From positions 2,158,996 through 2,222,995 of the forward strand of contig JACYUE010000001.1 in assembly GCA_014841595.1 (NCBI GenBank): a stretch of 64,000 bases of DNA, in the 5' to 3' direction. A program made the translations under genes and the position numbers. How positions within the stretch are numbered: the stretch's first letter is position 1; each line of letters begins with the position of its first letter. Source of the DNA: Oxalobacteraceae sp. CFBP 8761. Its GTDB lineage: Bacteria > Pseudomonadota > Gammaproteobacteria > Burkholderiales > Burkholderiaceae_D. Of the stretch, positions 1-7,888 are shown piece by piece. The notes beneath the pieces were generated by a model. The model saw only the letters and a program-made list of their open reading frames with translations, did no database searches and was not told the origin of the DNA.

Positions 1-316
1 TGGTCAGCGCGGCCAGCAGGAACGCCCACGCCGTGGTGGCCGTGGCCGCGACCAGCAAGGCAGCGCTCGTGACGAACAGGCCGGTGACGATCAGGCGCCG
101 GTTTTCCACCAGGTCGCCCAGCGGCACGATGAACAGGAGGCCCAGCGTGTAGCCGATCTGGGTCAGCGTGACGATCAGCCCGGCCGCTGCGGGCGGCAGG
201 CCCAGCGCGGCGCCGATCGGGCCGACGAGCGGCTGCGCATAATAAAGGTTGGCGACGATGATGCCGGCCGCAGTGGCCAGCAGCATGACCATGCCGGACG
301 ACCTGGGGGTGTTCAT
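1..316 (-). CDS. MFS transporter, N-terminal part (runs off left edge)
   Basis: The minus strand is open from an ATG at 316 to the window edge, about 105 codons. After a short polar start comes a hydrophobic helix ending in ANLYYAQPL, a motif typical of helix 1 in the sugar/drug-efflux branch of the major facilitator superfamily. A second helix and the loop LGDLVENRR follow, matching the helix 2-3 loop of the fold. GGAG lies 6 nt before ATG 316, which favours it over an in-frame ATG at 328. The gene is divergent from a LysR regulator 108 bp away, a common arrangement for a regulated exporter. The C-terminal part and the substrate cannot be seen. Confidence 0.8.
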   Translation of the reverse strand, partial: MNTPRSSGMVMLLATAAGIIVANLYYAQPLVGPIGAALGLPPAAAGLIVTLTQIGYTLGLLFIVPLGDLVENRRLIVTGLFVTSAALLVAATATTAWAFLLAALT

Positions 317-424
317 GACGAACTCCATGGGAGTGAATGAGGGAATGACCCCATGGTAGCCAGTTCGCCGGCGAAGATAATCAGGGCATAATGCGCTTAT
401 ACCATTCACTTTATATGAACAATC

Positions 425-1363
425 ATGGACAAGGTGAAAGCGATGCAGACGTTCGTGCGCATCGTCGAAGCGAACAGTTTCACGCGCGCGGCCGAGTCGC
501 TCGACCTGCCGCGTGCATCGCTGACGGCGACGCTGCAGAATCTCGAACGCTATCTGGGCGCGCAACTGCTGCAGCGCACGACGCGCCGGCTGTCGCTGAC
601 GCCCGAGGGCGAGCGTTACTACGCCCACTGCAACACCATCCTGGCCGCCATCGACGACGCCGAAGCCGACTTTCTGGGCGAGCACGCCGGGCGCATGCAG
701 GGCCGCCTGCGCATCGACTTGCCGGGCGCGCTCGGGCGCGCCATCGTGCTGCCACGCATCGGTGAATTTCGCCAGGCGTTTCCGGCGCTCGATCTCACGA
801 TCAGCCTGGGCGACCGCCTGGTCGACCTGACCGCCGAAGGCATCGATTGCGCATTGCGCGTGGGCGACTTGCCCGATTCGAGCCTGGTCGCGCGCCGGAT
901 CGGCCTGATGCGCTTCGTGATCGCCGCCACGCCCGGCTATCTGGCGGAACGGGGCACGCCTGAAACGGTCGATGCATTGGGCCAGCATGATGCGATCGTG
1001 CATTTCTCGGGCAAGACCGGCCGCGCGTTCGAGTGGACGCTCGCGGGTGAAGAGAAAGAAGGGGGCACGGGTAGCGTGGTCCGGGTGGCCATCGATGGTG
1101 GCATCGCCGTCAACGATGCCGAGGCCAACCTGCTGTGCGCGCTGCAGGGGCTGGGACTGGCGCAACTGGCCCGCTACCAGGTGCGCACGCACGTGGCGCA
1201 GGGCGCGCTGGCTGTCGTGCTGCCCGCCATGTGCCCGACGCCAATGCCGGTCTCACTGCTGTACCCACGCGGGCGCATCGCCAATCCGCGCCTGCAGGCG
1301 TTTGCCAGCTGGCTGGCCGGGGTGTTCGAGGCCGACCCTGACCTGCGCCTGGCGGACGCCTGA
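425..1363 (+). CDS. LysR-family transcriptional regulator
   Basis: This 312-residue protein has the normal LysR length. Residues about 1-60 form the winged helix-turn-helix ([19 protein letters not shown], then [20 protein letters not shown]), and the rest is a periplasmic-binding-protein-like effector domain with [20 protein letters not shown], typical of the subgroup that controls neighbouring exporters or reductases. The start is ATG 425, with no strong ribosome site. It is divergent from the MFS gene at 1-316 and probably regulates it; the 108-bp shared region is AT-richer just upstream of 425. The effector is unknown. Confidence 0.88.
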   Translation: MDKVKAMQTFVRIVEANSFTRAAESLDLPRASLTATLQNLERYLGAQLLQRTTRRLSLTPEGERYYAHCNTILAAIDDAEADFLGEHAGRMQGRLRIDLPGALGRAIVLPRIGEFRQAFPALDLTISLGDRLVDLTAEGIDCALRVGDLPDSSLVARRIGLMRFVIAATPGYLAERGTPETVDALGQHDAIVHFSGKTGRAFEWTLAGEEKEGGTGSVVRVAIDGGIAVNDAEANLLCALQGLGLAQLARYQVRTHVAQGALAVVLPAMCPTPMPVSLLYPRGRIANPRLQAFASWLAGVFEADPDLRLADA

Positions 1364-1381
1364 TGCCGGTTCACCCGCCGC

Positions 1382-3544
1382 TCAGAAGTCCACGTTCATC
1401 GACAGCCACAGGCGGCGCCCGTCGAGGTTGTTGACGTAGACGCTGCTATAGGTCGGCGCTGCCGCCGGCGTCGCGCGATACGGCAGGTAGTCGATGAAGT
1501 CCTTGTCCAGCAGATTGTAGATCGCAGCATTGAGCGTAATGGCCGGCGTGATCTGGTAGCTGGTGCCAAGGTGCAGCATCGTATAACCCTTGAAGTCGCC
1601 CAGCGCGTCCCGGGCCGCGCGGGTGGCAGCCGACGTCCCCGGATCGCGGAAGCGCTCGCTGCGGTATTCGGCGCGCAGCCACGTGTTCCAGTCTGGCGAC
1701 ACGTCCCAGGTCAGGCGCGCATTGAACGCGTGCTTCGGCGTGTCGGACAGCGGCTTGCCGGCATTCGCGCCGCTTTCCTGTTCGCTGTCGGTGTACGTGT
1801 AGTTGGCGCTGGCGGCCCAGCCGGCGGCGAGCGGGAAGCGGGTGGCGAGTTCGACACCACGCGTGACGGCCTCGTCGACGTTGATCGACTGGCCGAAGGC
1901 GTCGACGTTCGGCCAGTTGCCGAAGCTGACGCAGCCCGGCCGGTTGAGCGCCGGGCGGTAGGTGCAGTTGAGGAGGCCAGTACCGCTGGTGATCTTGTCC
2001 TTGAAATCGTTGTTGAAGACCGTGACGTTCGCGGTCCAGCCGGCGCCATTGTCGAAGTAGGCACCCAGTTCGGTGGTGACGCTGGTTTCGGGTTGCAGGT
2101 TCGGGCTGCCCACGAGCGGGATCGTGCCCTGGCCACCGAAGCCGTTGATGCCGGGGGTGAGCTGCTCGACGCGCGGGGTCTTGTAGCCCTTGCTCACGCC
2201 GCCCTTGACAGTCCAGCGGGGCGAGGCGCTCCAGACCAGGTAGCCGCGCGGGCTCGTCTGGCCGCCGAAGATGCTGTGGTCGTCGTAGCGTGCACCGATC
2301 GTCAGCGAGACCCGCTCGTGCAGGCGCCACTCGTCTTCCACGAACAGGGCTTTCTGCGTGAACGCGAACGCTTGCGGCGCGACGCCGTCGATCATTTCCG
2401 CATCCCAGTGCTGGGCGCCGATCGTGGTCAGGTGCGTGCCCCATGGCAGCAGGAGCTTCGTGTCGAACACCTTGCTCTCGACTTCCAGCGTGCGGGGCGT
2501 GCCGGGCACTGCGCCTGGCGTCCCCGGCGGAATCGTGCGGCCAATGGTTTCCGTGTTGTTCACCATATAGCTGCTGGCCCAGGTGCCGAACGGTAGGCGC
2601 GCCTTGTACGACAGCGTGGTCTGCTCGCGGTTGTATTTCTGTTCAGGTCCATAGCCGCCCGTGCCCAGCGTGCCGAGCTGGCCGCGCGTGTTGTCATAGG
2701 TCTGGCGCGTCTTGTCGGCGTCGAGCACCAGTTCGTGGTTGCGGTGCGGGGTGAACGCCAGCCGCGCGCCGACGTTGTCGATCTTCTGCTTGACGGGGTT
2801 GGCGTTCTGCGTGAGTGGCCGTGCCGGGTTGATCTCGTCATACGCAATGCTGGCTTCGTCGCGGCGCAGGGTGCTGCCGCGCAGCGAGAGTCCCAGCACA
2901 TCGGTCTTGAGCGGGCCGCTCAGGTAGAACTTGGCGCCCTTGACGTCACCGAACTGGCTGTCTTCCTGTAGCGTGTAGTCGGCTGCCACCGAACCGACCC
3001 AGCGCTTGCCGACCTTGCGCGTGATGATGTTGATCACGCCGCCCATGGCGTCCGAGCCATACAGCGTCGACATCGGACCCCGGATGACTTCGATGCGTTC
3101 GATCGCACCCACCGGTGGCATGAAGCTGGTCGACGTACCGCCGAAGCCATTTGGCGTGACGTTGCCGGCCGCGTTCTGGCGCCGGCCGTCGATCAGGATC
3201 AGCGTGTAGTCGCTCGGCATGCCCCGGATACTGATGTTCATGCCGCCGGTCTTGTCGCCGGCCGCGCCCACATCGATGCCTTCCACGCTTTCGAGCGCCT
3301 GCGCCAGGTTGCCGAAGCGCTCTTTCTCAAGTTGTTCACGGGTCAGCACCGTGATCGAGGCGGGCGCTTCACGGATCGTCTGCTCGAAGCCGGCCGCGGT
3401 CACGACCACGGTCGGCATGGTCGCCGGCAAATCGTCAGCAATCGCATCGGTGGCAACAGCGGCAACAGCAACAAGCGGCATCGTGCCGATGGCCAGGCTC
3501 AATACAGTGCGGGCAAATGGGAGGGCAGGCAAACGGTCAATCAT
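1382..3544 (-). CDS. TonB-dependent outer-membrane receptor, ferric-siderophore type
   Basis: This 720-residue protein begins with a signal peptide (hydrophobic stretch about residues 10-35), then a TonB-box-like PTVVVTA near residue 44. A plug domain follows (about 55-170, with ASITVLTREQLEKE and YGSDAMGGVINIITRK), then a 22-strand barrel ending in the aromatic-final SMNVDF. The plug resembles the FepA/CirA/BfrA group of catecholate-siderophore receptors. A near-consensus Fur box lies about 90 bp upstream of the ATG, supporting iron-repressed expression. It converges on the LysR gene with an 18-bp gap. The exact siderophore cannot be told from sequence. Confidence 0.88.
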   Translation of the reverse strand: MIDRLPALPFARTVLSLAIGTMPLVAVAAVATDAIADDLPATMPTVVVTAAGFEQTIREAPASITVLTREQLEKERFGNLAQALESVEGIDVGAAGDKTGGMNISIRGMPSDYTLILIDGRRQNAAGNVTPNGFGGTSTSFMPPVGAIERIEVIRGPMSTLYGSDAMGGVINIITRKVGKRWVGSVAADYTLQEDSQFGDVKGAKFYLSGPLKTDVLGLSLRGSTLRRDEASIAYDEINPARPLTQNANPVKQKIDNVGARLAFTPHRNHELVLDADKTRQTYDNTRGQLGTLGTGGYGPEQKYNREQTTLSYKARLPFGTWASSYMVNNTETIGRTIPPGTPGAVPGTPRTLEVESKVFDTKLLLPWGTHLTTIGAQHWDAEMIDGVAPQAFAFTQKALFVEDEWRLHERVSLTIGARYDDHSIFGGQTSPRGYLVWSASPRWTVKGGVSKGYKTPRVEQLTPGINGFGGQGTIPLVGSPNLQPETSVTTELGAYFDNGAGWTANVTVFNNDFKDKITSGTGLLNCTYRPALNRPGCVSFGNWPNVDAFGQSINVDEAVTRGVELATRFPLAAGWAASANYTYTDSEQESGANAGKPLSDTPKHAFNARLTWDVSPDWNTWLRAEYRSERFRDPGTSAATRAARDALGDFKGYTMLHLGTSYQITPAITLNAAIYNLLDKDFIDYLPYRATPAAAPTYSSVYVNNLDGRRLWLSMNVDF

Positions 3545-3636
3545 TGTTCAGGCATCCTTTTTATAATTTGAAGCAAAGCTCTGCGTAAAGACGTCAAACG
3601 AGGCAAAGATCGCAGAATGGCGCCATTCTAATCGTT

Positions 3637-3655
3637 AATGCGAATCATTCCCATT
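3637..3655 (-). promoter_or_regulatory. Fur box upstream of the TonB receptor
   Basis: AATGCGAATCATTCCCATT differs at two positions from the Fur consensus AATGAGAATCATTCTCATT. It sits 93 bp upstream of the receptor ATG at 3544, where Fur would cover the promoter. It also lies about 140 bp before the cytochrome c gene on the other strand, so an effect there is possible but less likely. Confidence 0.75.
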
Positions 3656-3793
3656 CAAATTTCATGACGGGCGTGTCGGATGCTGTTCATGCAACGCCGT
3701 GCTGCCCATGCCACCGGGGTTTCCCGCTATGATGTCAGGCGGTGCCCGCCCAGGGCGCCTGTGCCTTACGATCAACCCAGCCACTGGAGCATC

Positions 3794-4108
3794 ATGAAGA
3801 AGTACCTGACCCTGACCCTGGCAGCGACCGTTGCCGTCGCCGCCATTCCCGCCGCCCACGCGAACGCCGACCTGGCCAAGGCCAAGGCCTGCATGGCCTG
3901 CCACGCCGTCGGCACCAAGCTGGTCGGCCCGGCCTACAAGGATGTCGCGGCCAAGTATGCGAAAGATGCCGGCGCCGAAGCGCGTCTCATCCAGAAGATC
4001 CAGAAAGGCAGCAGCGGCACCTGGGGCCCGATCCCGATGCCGGCCAATCCACAGGTGACGGAAGCCGATGCCAAGGTCCTGGCGAAATGGATCCTGGCGC
4101 AGAAATGA
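3794..4108 (+). CDS. Small class I cytochrome c (c-551/c8 type)
   Basis: This 104-residue periplasmic electron carrier has a Sec signal peptide at residues 1-23 (cleavage after AHA). The single haem site is CMACH at 33-37, and the distal methionine is Met82 in GPIPMPAN, the layout of bacterial c-551/c8 cytochromes. The start at ATG 3794 is chosen because GGAG lies 3-8 nt upstream and the signal peptide begins there; the frame is open upstream without a ribosome site. The gene stands alone and is followed by a hairpin. Its redox partners are unknown; the cyo and flavin-oxidase loci are elsewhere in the window. Confidence 0.88.
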   Translation: MKKYLTLTLAATVAVAAIPAAHANADLAKAKACMACHAVGTKLVGPAYKDVAAKYAKDAGAEARLIQKIQKGSSGTWGPIPMPANPQVTEADAKVLAKWILAQK

Positions 4109-4113
4109 CCCAT

Positions 4114-4137
4114 TGGCGGCCCCAGCCCGGGCCGCCA
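4114..4137 (+). terminator. Hairpin after cytochrome c gene
   Basis: A 9-bp perfect stem (TGGCGGCCC with GGGCCGCCA) with a 6-nt loop starts 5 nt after the stop codon. There is no clear T-tract, so it is a terminator-like hairpin rather than a classical intrinsic terminator. Confidence 0.45.
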
Positions 4138-4196
4138 TGACCGTACCTGGCGCGTTCTTTGCATACAAGCAATGAACTCAACGCCAGGAGCGGCCG

Positions 4197-4928
4197 ATGT
4201 TCTTGCACAACGATGTCATCGAATACCTCGATCCTCCCGGCCAACTGGTGCGGATTCTCTGGATCGACGTGGCAGATTCCGTGGCTTATACCTTTGCGCT
4301 GCGCCGTCCGAGCGCCACACCGTGCAGGACACCGCTGCACGTGCTGGTAGCGGACGTGTCGACCCGGCGTGCCCGGTTACTGCTCACTGACCCTTGCCAA
4401 GCACCGCGCGTAGACGCCCCATCCGGCAAGCACCACCTGCTGCAGATGAAGGCGTGGGATGCGGTGAGCGCGCTGCATCGCGACCTGCCGCAACTCTATC
4501 TGCCGCGCCCGCGCGGGGTTCTGCTCAACGCCTACAGTCGCGCCCACGGGATCTCCGTCGCCAGCCTCATGCGTTACCTGCGCCGCTACTGGGAGCGGGG
4601 CCAGACGATCGATGCGCTGCTGCCCGATTACGCCAACTCCGGTGCGCGTGGCAAGACGCGGGCGGCCAGCGCCGGCGTCAAGCGCGGCCGTCCGCGCAAT
4701 GGTGCGACGAGCAGCGCCAACGCGGGCACCAATACCGACGCCGCACTGCGGGCGCTGTTCCTGGCGGCTGCTACGCACTTTGCCGCTACCCATCCGCGCT
4801 TTTCGCGTCCGGCCGCGTATCGCCAGATGTTGAACGACCACTTCGCCAATTGTCCGCCCGGCACCATTCCCAGCTATGGCCAGTTCAACTACTGGCTGGA
4901 ACGCGACGGCGCTGACCACACCCATTGA
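4197..4928 (+). CDS. TnsB-like transposase N-terminal region only (no DDE domain)
   Basis: This 243-residue protein resembles the DNA-binding N-terminal half of Tn7-family TnsB/TniA transposases. Supporting segments are YLPRPRGVLLNAYSRAHGIS and LMRYLRRYWERGQT (residues about 100-135), the linker ALLPDYANSGARGKTR and KRGRPR (about 137-165), and the end SYGQFNYWLERDG. In full-length TnsB the RNase-H-like DDE catalytic domain begins right after this segment; here a stop comes instead. AGGAG lies 6 nt before ATG 4197 and the frame has no internal damage. It is therefore either a cleanly truncated transposon relic or a domesticated end-binding protein. No tnsA, tnsC or tnsD is present nearby. Family assignment is from remembered motifs. 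Confidence 0.62.
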   Translation: MFLHNDVIEYLDPPGQLVRILWIDVADSVAYTFALRRPSATPCRTPLHVLVADVSTRRARLLLTDPCQAPRVDAPSGKHHLLQMKAWDAVSALHRDLPQLYLPRPRGVLLNAYSRAHGISVASLMRYLRRYWERGQTIDALLPDYANSGARGKTRAASAGVKRGRPRNGATSSANAGTNTDAALRALFLAAATHFAATHPRFSRPAAYRQMLNDHFANCPPGTIPSYGQFNYWLERDGADHTH

Positions 4929-5283
4929 AGTGCGTATTTACGCCACAACGGTGCAATGTCGATTTGGCATGCTCGCGGCGCGTGCGCGGCATCGCTACGC
5001 TGTCCGTGGACGATCCCGAACGGGTCAGGAAAAATAAAGTCTCGACGCAGCATGCGCCAGGCATCGCGCGATGTGTGTCACGTTTGTCAATACGAATGAA
5101 GAAACAGTAGTTCTGAATCTTGTTTGAATAAATACGCTTACGTCAGGCTTACGTTCGGTAAAACTACCTCTGCACTTTATTTTAATAAGTTTCGTATTGA
5201 CGATCGCACCACCCACTTGGCACAGGTATTGCTGATAGACCACTAGTTGCAAGGTCTTTCAGTAACGCCAAGTGGAGGTAGAA
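4929..5283. other. Gene-free, AT-richer intergenic region
   Basis: This 355-bp stretch has no convincing gene. From about 5095 to 5220 it is clearly AT-richer than its surroundings, which fits the promoter of the flavin-oxidase operon starting at 5284 or remnant transposon DNA next to the TnsB-like fragment. A TTGACG near 5198 could be a -35 box, but I cannot place a good -10. Three loosely similar AATAA-containing segments (near 5031, 5128 and 5183) were noted but are too degenerate to call sites. Confidence 0.4.
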
Positions 5284-6870
5284 ATGAAACGTTTGACACC
5301 GTCGCTGACCCGACGTGAGTTCTTGTACCGGGCCGCCGCCGTTGGCGGTTCGGCGCTGTTGATGGGTTCGATGAATGCCTGGGGCATGGGGATCGCCTCC
5401 CGGACCACGACGCCGCCCGTGCTCGCTGGCTCTGGCAAGGGGAAGAAAGTCGTCGTGCTGGGCGCCGGTCTGGCCGGCCTGACGGCAGCCTACGAACTGG
5501 GCAAGCTGGGCTACGAAGTCCAGGTGCTCGAGGCGCGGCCCTATGCGGGCGGGCGCTGCCAGACGGCGCGCAAGGACTTCAAGCTGCACGAACTGGGCGG
5601 CGAGGCCCAGCAGTGCCGCTTCGACGCGGGCCAGTACATCAACCACGGCCCGTGGCGCATCCCGCTGGACCACCAGTCCACGCTCTACTACGCGCGCCAG
5701 TTCAAGGTACCGCTCGAAGTGATGGTCAACGAGAATGACCATGCGTATGTGTACCTCGAGGATGGCGGGCCGCTGTCGAAGCAGCGCCTGCGCGGCGCCC
5801 AGATCAAGGCCGACATGCGCGGCCATGTCGCCGAACTGCTGGCCAAGTCGGTCACCGGCCATGCGCTCGACAAGCAGCTGACGGGCGACGACCAGCGCCT
5901 GCTGCTCGATTACCTCAAGCACGAAGGAGCGCTGGACGCCGGCGACCTGGCCTACAAGGGCCGCAGCGGCCGTGGTTTTGCCACCAACCCCGGCGCGGGG
6001 CTGGTGCCGGGCGCCGGCACACCGTCCGATCCGCTGGCGTTTCACGATCTGCTGGCTGCCCGGGTCGGCAAGGTCTACAGCGCCGTGCAGGAGTTCCCGA
6101 TGCACGCCACGATGTTCCAGCCGGTCGGCGGCATGGACGCGATCCCACGCGCCTTCGCCAGCCGGCTGGGCGGCCGCATCCGCTACCACGCCGAAGTCCA
6201 GCGCATCCGCCAGGGCGACGACAAGGTCACGATCGACGTGTGTGACACGGCCAGCGGCGCGCTCTCGCGCGTCACGGCCGACTATTGCCTGTGCACGGTG
6301 CCGCTGTCGGTGCTGCGCATGATCGACACCGATTTTTCCGACGGATTCAAGGCCGCGATCAAGGCCGTCCCGTACGCGCCGGTCGGCAAGATCGGCCTTC
6401 AGATGAAGCGCCGCTTCTGGGAAGAAGACGACCATATCTACGGTGGCCACGTGCTGACCGACCTGAAAGGGATCAACACGATCTCGTTGCCGTCCGGTGG
6501 CTGGCAGCAGAAAAAGGGTGTCGTGCTGGGCTATTACCACTACGCGCTCGACGCCATTGAAGTGAGCGGGATGGCACCTAGCGAACGGACCGAGTTCGCA
6601 CTCGCGGCCGGTGAAAAGATCTTTCCTGCCTACCGCGCAAGTTATGAAAGCAGCTTCTCGGTTGCCTGGCACCGCGTGCAGTACAGCCTGGGCGGCTGGG
6701 CCGAATGGACCGACGCCGCGCGCAAGAGCGCCTACCCGATTTTGCTCGATGGCGAGCGCCGCGTGCTGCTGGCCGGCGAACACCTGAGCTACCTGACCGG
6801 CTGGCAAGCCGGCGCCATCGAATCGGCATGGCAGCAGGTCGAGGCACTGCACCGGAGGGCCAGCGCATGA
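5284..6870 (+). CDS. Tat-exported flavin monoamine/L-amino-acid oxidase family protein
   Basis: This 528-residue flavoenzyme of the amine-oxidase family would oxidise an amine or amino acid to its imine. A Tat signal is at residues 9-30 (TRREFLYRAAAVGG, twin Arg 10-11), predicting export of the folded FAD protein. The dinucleotide motif VVVLGAGLAGL is at about 56-66, GGR at 89-91, and the C-terminal FAD motif GEHLSYLTGWQAGAIESA at about 498-515. GPWRIP with Arg125 matches the position of the substrate-carboxylate arginine in L-amino-acid oxidases, suggesting an amino-acid-like substrate. GGAGG precedes ATG 5284. The gene overlaps the next (cytochrome c) by ATGA, so the natural electron acceptor may be cytochrome c rather than oxygen, as known for nicotine oxidoreductase NicA2 and its partner CycN. 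The substrate is unknown. Confidence 0.87.
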   Translation: MKRLTPSLTRREFLYRAAAVGGSALLMGSMNAWGMGIASRTTTPPVLAGSGKGKKVVVLGAGLAGLTAAYELGKLGYEVQVLEARPYAGGRCQTARKDFKLHELGGEAQQCRFDAGQYINHGPWRIPLDHQSTLYYARQFKVPLEVMVNENDHAYVYLEDGGPLSKQRLRGAQIKADMRGHVAELLAKSVTGHALDKQLTGDDQRLLLDYLKHEGALDAGDLAYKGRSGRGFATNPGAGLVPGAGTPSDPLAFHDLLAARVGKVYSAVQEFPMHATMFQPVGGMDAIPRAFASRLGGRIRYHAEVQRIRQGDDKVTIDVCDTASGALSRVTADYCLCTVPLSVLRMIDTDFSDGFKAAIKAVPYAPVGKIGLQMKRRFWEEDDHIYGGHVLTDLKGINTISLPSGGWQQKKGVVLGYYHYALDAIEVSGMAPSERTEFALAAGEKIFPAYRASYESSFSVAWHRVQYSLGGWAEWTDAARKSAYPILLDGERRVLLAGEHLSYLTGWQAGAIESAWQQVEALHRRASA

Positions 6871-7271
6871 AGACCCCGATCCTTGCACTGGCAAGCACTG
6901 TTCTGTGGGCCGGCGCAGTCCAGGCCCAGGCTCCCGCACCGGCAGACGGCAAGACCCTGTTTGCCAGGAACTGCGCGGCCTGCCACCAGGCCAATGGGCG
7001 CGGCATTCCCGGCGCGTTCCCGGCGCTCGTCGCCAGTCCGGTCGCCATCGGGCCGGCCGACGCGGCGGCCGAGGTGCTGCTCAAGGGCCGTGGCGGCATG
7101 CCCGATTTCAGCACAAGCCTGGATGACGCCGATATCGCCGCCGTCCTGACCTATGCGCGCAGCAGTTGGGGCAATCGCGCGCCGCCGATCGCCGGCGCCG
7201 AGGTCGCCATGCGGCGCGCGGCGCTGCAGGTCGCACCGGCGGGCGACAGCCGCTTCGGCAACAAGCACTGA
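6867..7271 (+). CDS. Exported cytochrome c coupled to the flavin oxidase
   Basis: This 134-residue protein has a Sec signal peptide (1-20, cleavage near VQA-QA), one haem site CAACH at 36-40 and a distal Met78 in GGMPDF. The body is a short class I cytochrome c, like the small subunits that serve periplasmic dehydrogenases. The start codon overlaps the stop of the flavin-oxidase gene (ATGA), and GGAG lies about 10 nt upstream, so the two are translationally coupled. This placement suggests it takes electrons from the flavoenzyme. The last 30 residues after the haem domain are of unknown role. Confidence 0.88.
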   Translation: MKTPILALASTVLWAGAVQAQAPAPADGKTLFARNCAACHQANGRGIPGAFPALVASPVAIGPADAAAEVLLKGRGGMPDFSTSLDDADIAAVLTYARSSWGNRAPPIAGAEVAMRRAALQVAPAGDSRFGNKH

Positions 7272-7311
7272 TGTTTTCCCTTTCCTTCCCATGCCCATGA
7301 AAGACGATCCA

Positions 7312-7821
7312 ATGACATTTGCCGCTATCCGCTCCACCTCTTGCCTGGCCGCCGCGCTGCTGCTGGCGCCCGCCATCGCCAGCGCCGCAGCCACCGACAT
7401 CGTGCGCCACAAGATCCCGAACTCGGATTTTCCCATTGCCCTGGCCGTGTCGGTGCCGCCCGGCGCGACGATCCACTTCATCAGCGGCCAGGTGCCGCCC
7501 ATCGTCGACAAGGCGGCCGGCCCCGATACCATCGCGGCCTTTGGTGACACCAAGACGCAGACGGTCGGCGTGCTGCAGAAGATCAAGGAGATCCTCGCCG
7601 GCATGGGGTTGGGCATGGGCGACGTCGTCAAGATGCAGGTGTTCCTGGTGGGCGATCCGGCGCAGAAAGGGCGCGCCGACGTCACCGGCTTCATGGCCGG
7701 CTACACCCAGTTCTTCGGCGGTGCGCAGCCCAACCTGCCGGCTCGCGCGGTGATGCAGGTGGCGGGCCTGAGCAATCCCGGCTGGCTCGTGGAAATCGAA
7801 GTCGTGGCAGCAAAGAAGTAA
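7312..7821 (+). CDS. RidA-family protein with predicted signal peptide
   Basis: This 169-residue protein belongs to the RidA/YjgF/UK114 family, trimeric enzymes that hydrolyse reactive enamine/imine intermediates. The core spans residues 28-169. The key arginine of active RidA is kept as Arg145 in LPARAVMQV, and the matching glutamate as Glu161 in VEIEVVA. Unlike ordinary cytosolic RidA of about 125-130 residues, it carries a hydrophobic leader (CLAAALLLAPAIASA, about 11-25) that looks like a Sec signal. Its position after a flavin amine oxidase fits hydrolysis of the imine product in the periplasm. The start is uncertain: ATGs at 7291, 7297 and 7312 are in frame, none with a good ribosome site. 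Confidence 0.85.
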   Translation: MTFAAIRSTSCLAAALLLAPAIASAAATDIVRHKIPNSDFPIALAVSVPPGATIHFISGQVPPIVDKAAGPDTIAAFGDTKTQTVGVLQKIKEILAGMGLGMGDVVKMQVFLVGDPAQKGRADVTGFMAGYTQFFGGAQPNLPARAVMQVAGLSNPGWLVEIEVVAAKK

Positions 7822-7888
7822 GCGGCGCGGCCCACGCCGGGCCACGCCAACCATACCTATAACAGATCACGCCAACCAGGGAACCACC

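Noticed and set aside
4925..5110. Frame continuing past the TnsB-like stop as a frameshifted DDE domain
   Set aside because: The 61-codon translation shows none of the expected TnsB catalytic motifs, so a simple frameshift does not explain the truncation.
5024..5202. Possible TnsB-binding repeats (three AATAA-containing segments)
   Set aside because: The segments share too few positions and are not regularly spaced.
7829..7843. GGCCC-N5-GGGCC hairpin between the RidA and TonB receptor genes
   Set aside because: A 5-bp stem without a T-tract is too weak to call a terminator; the genes are probably cotranscribed.
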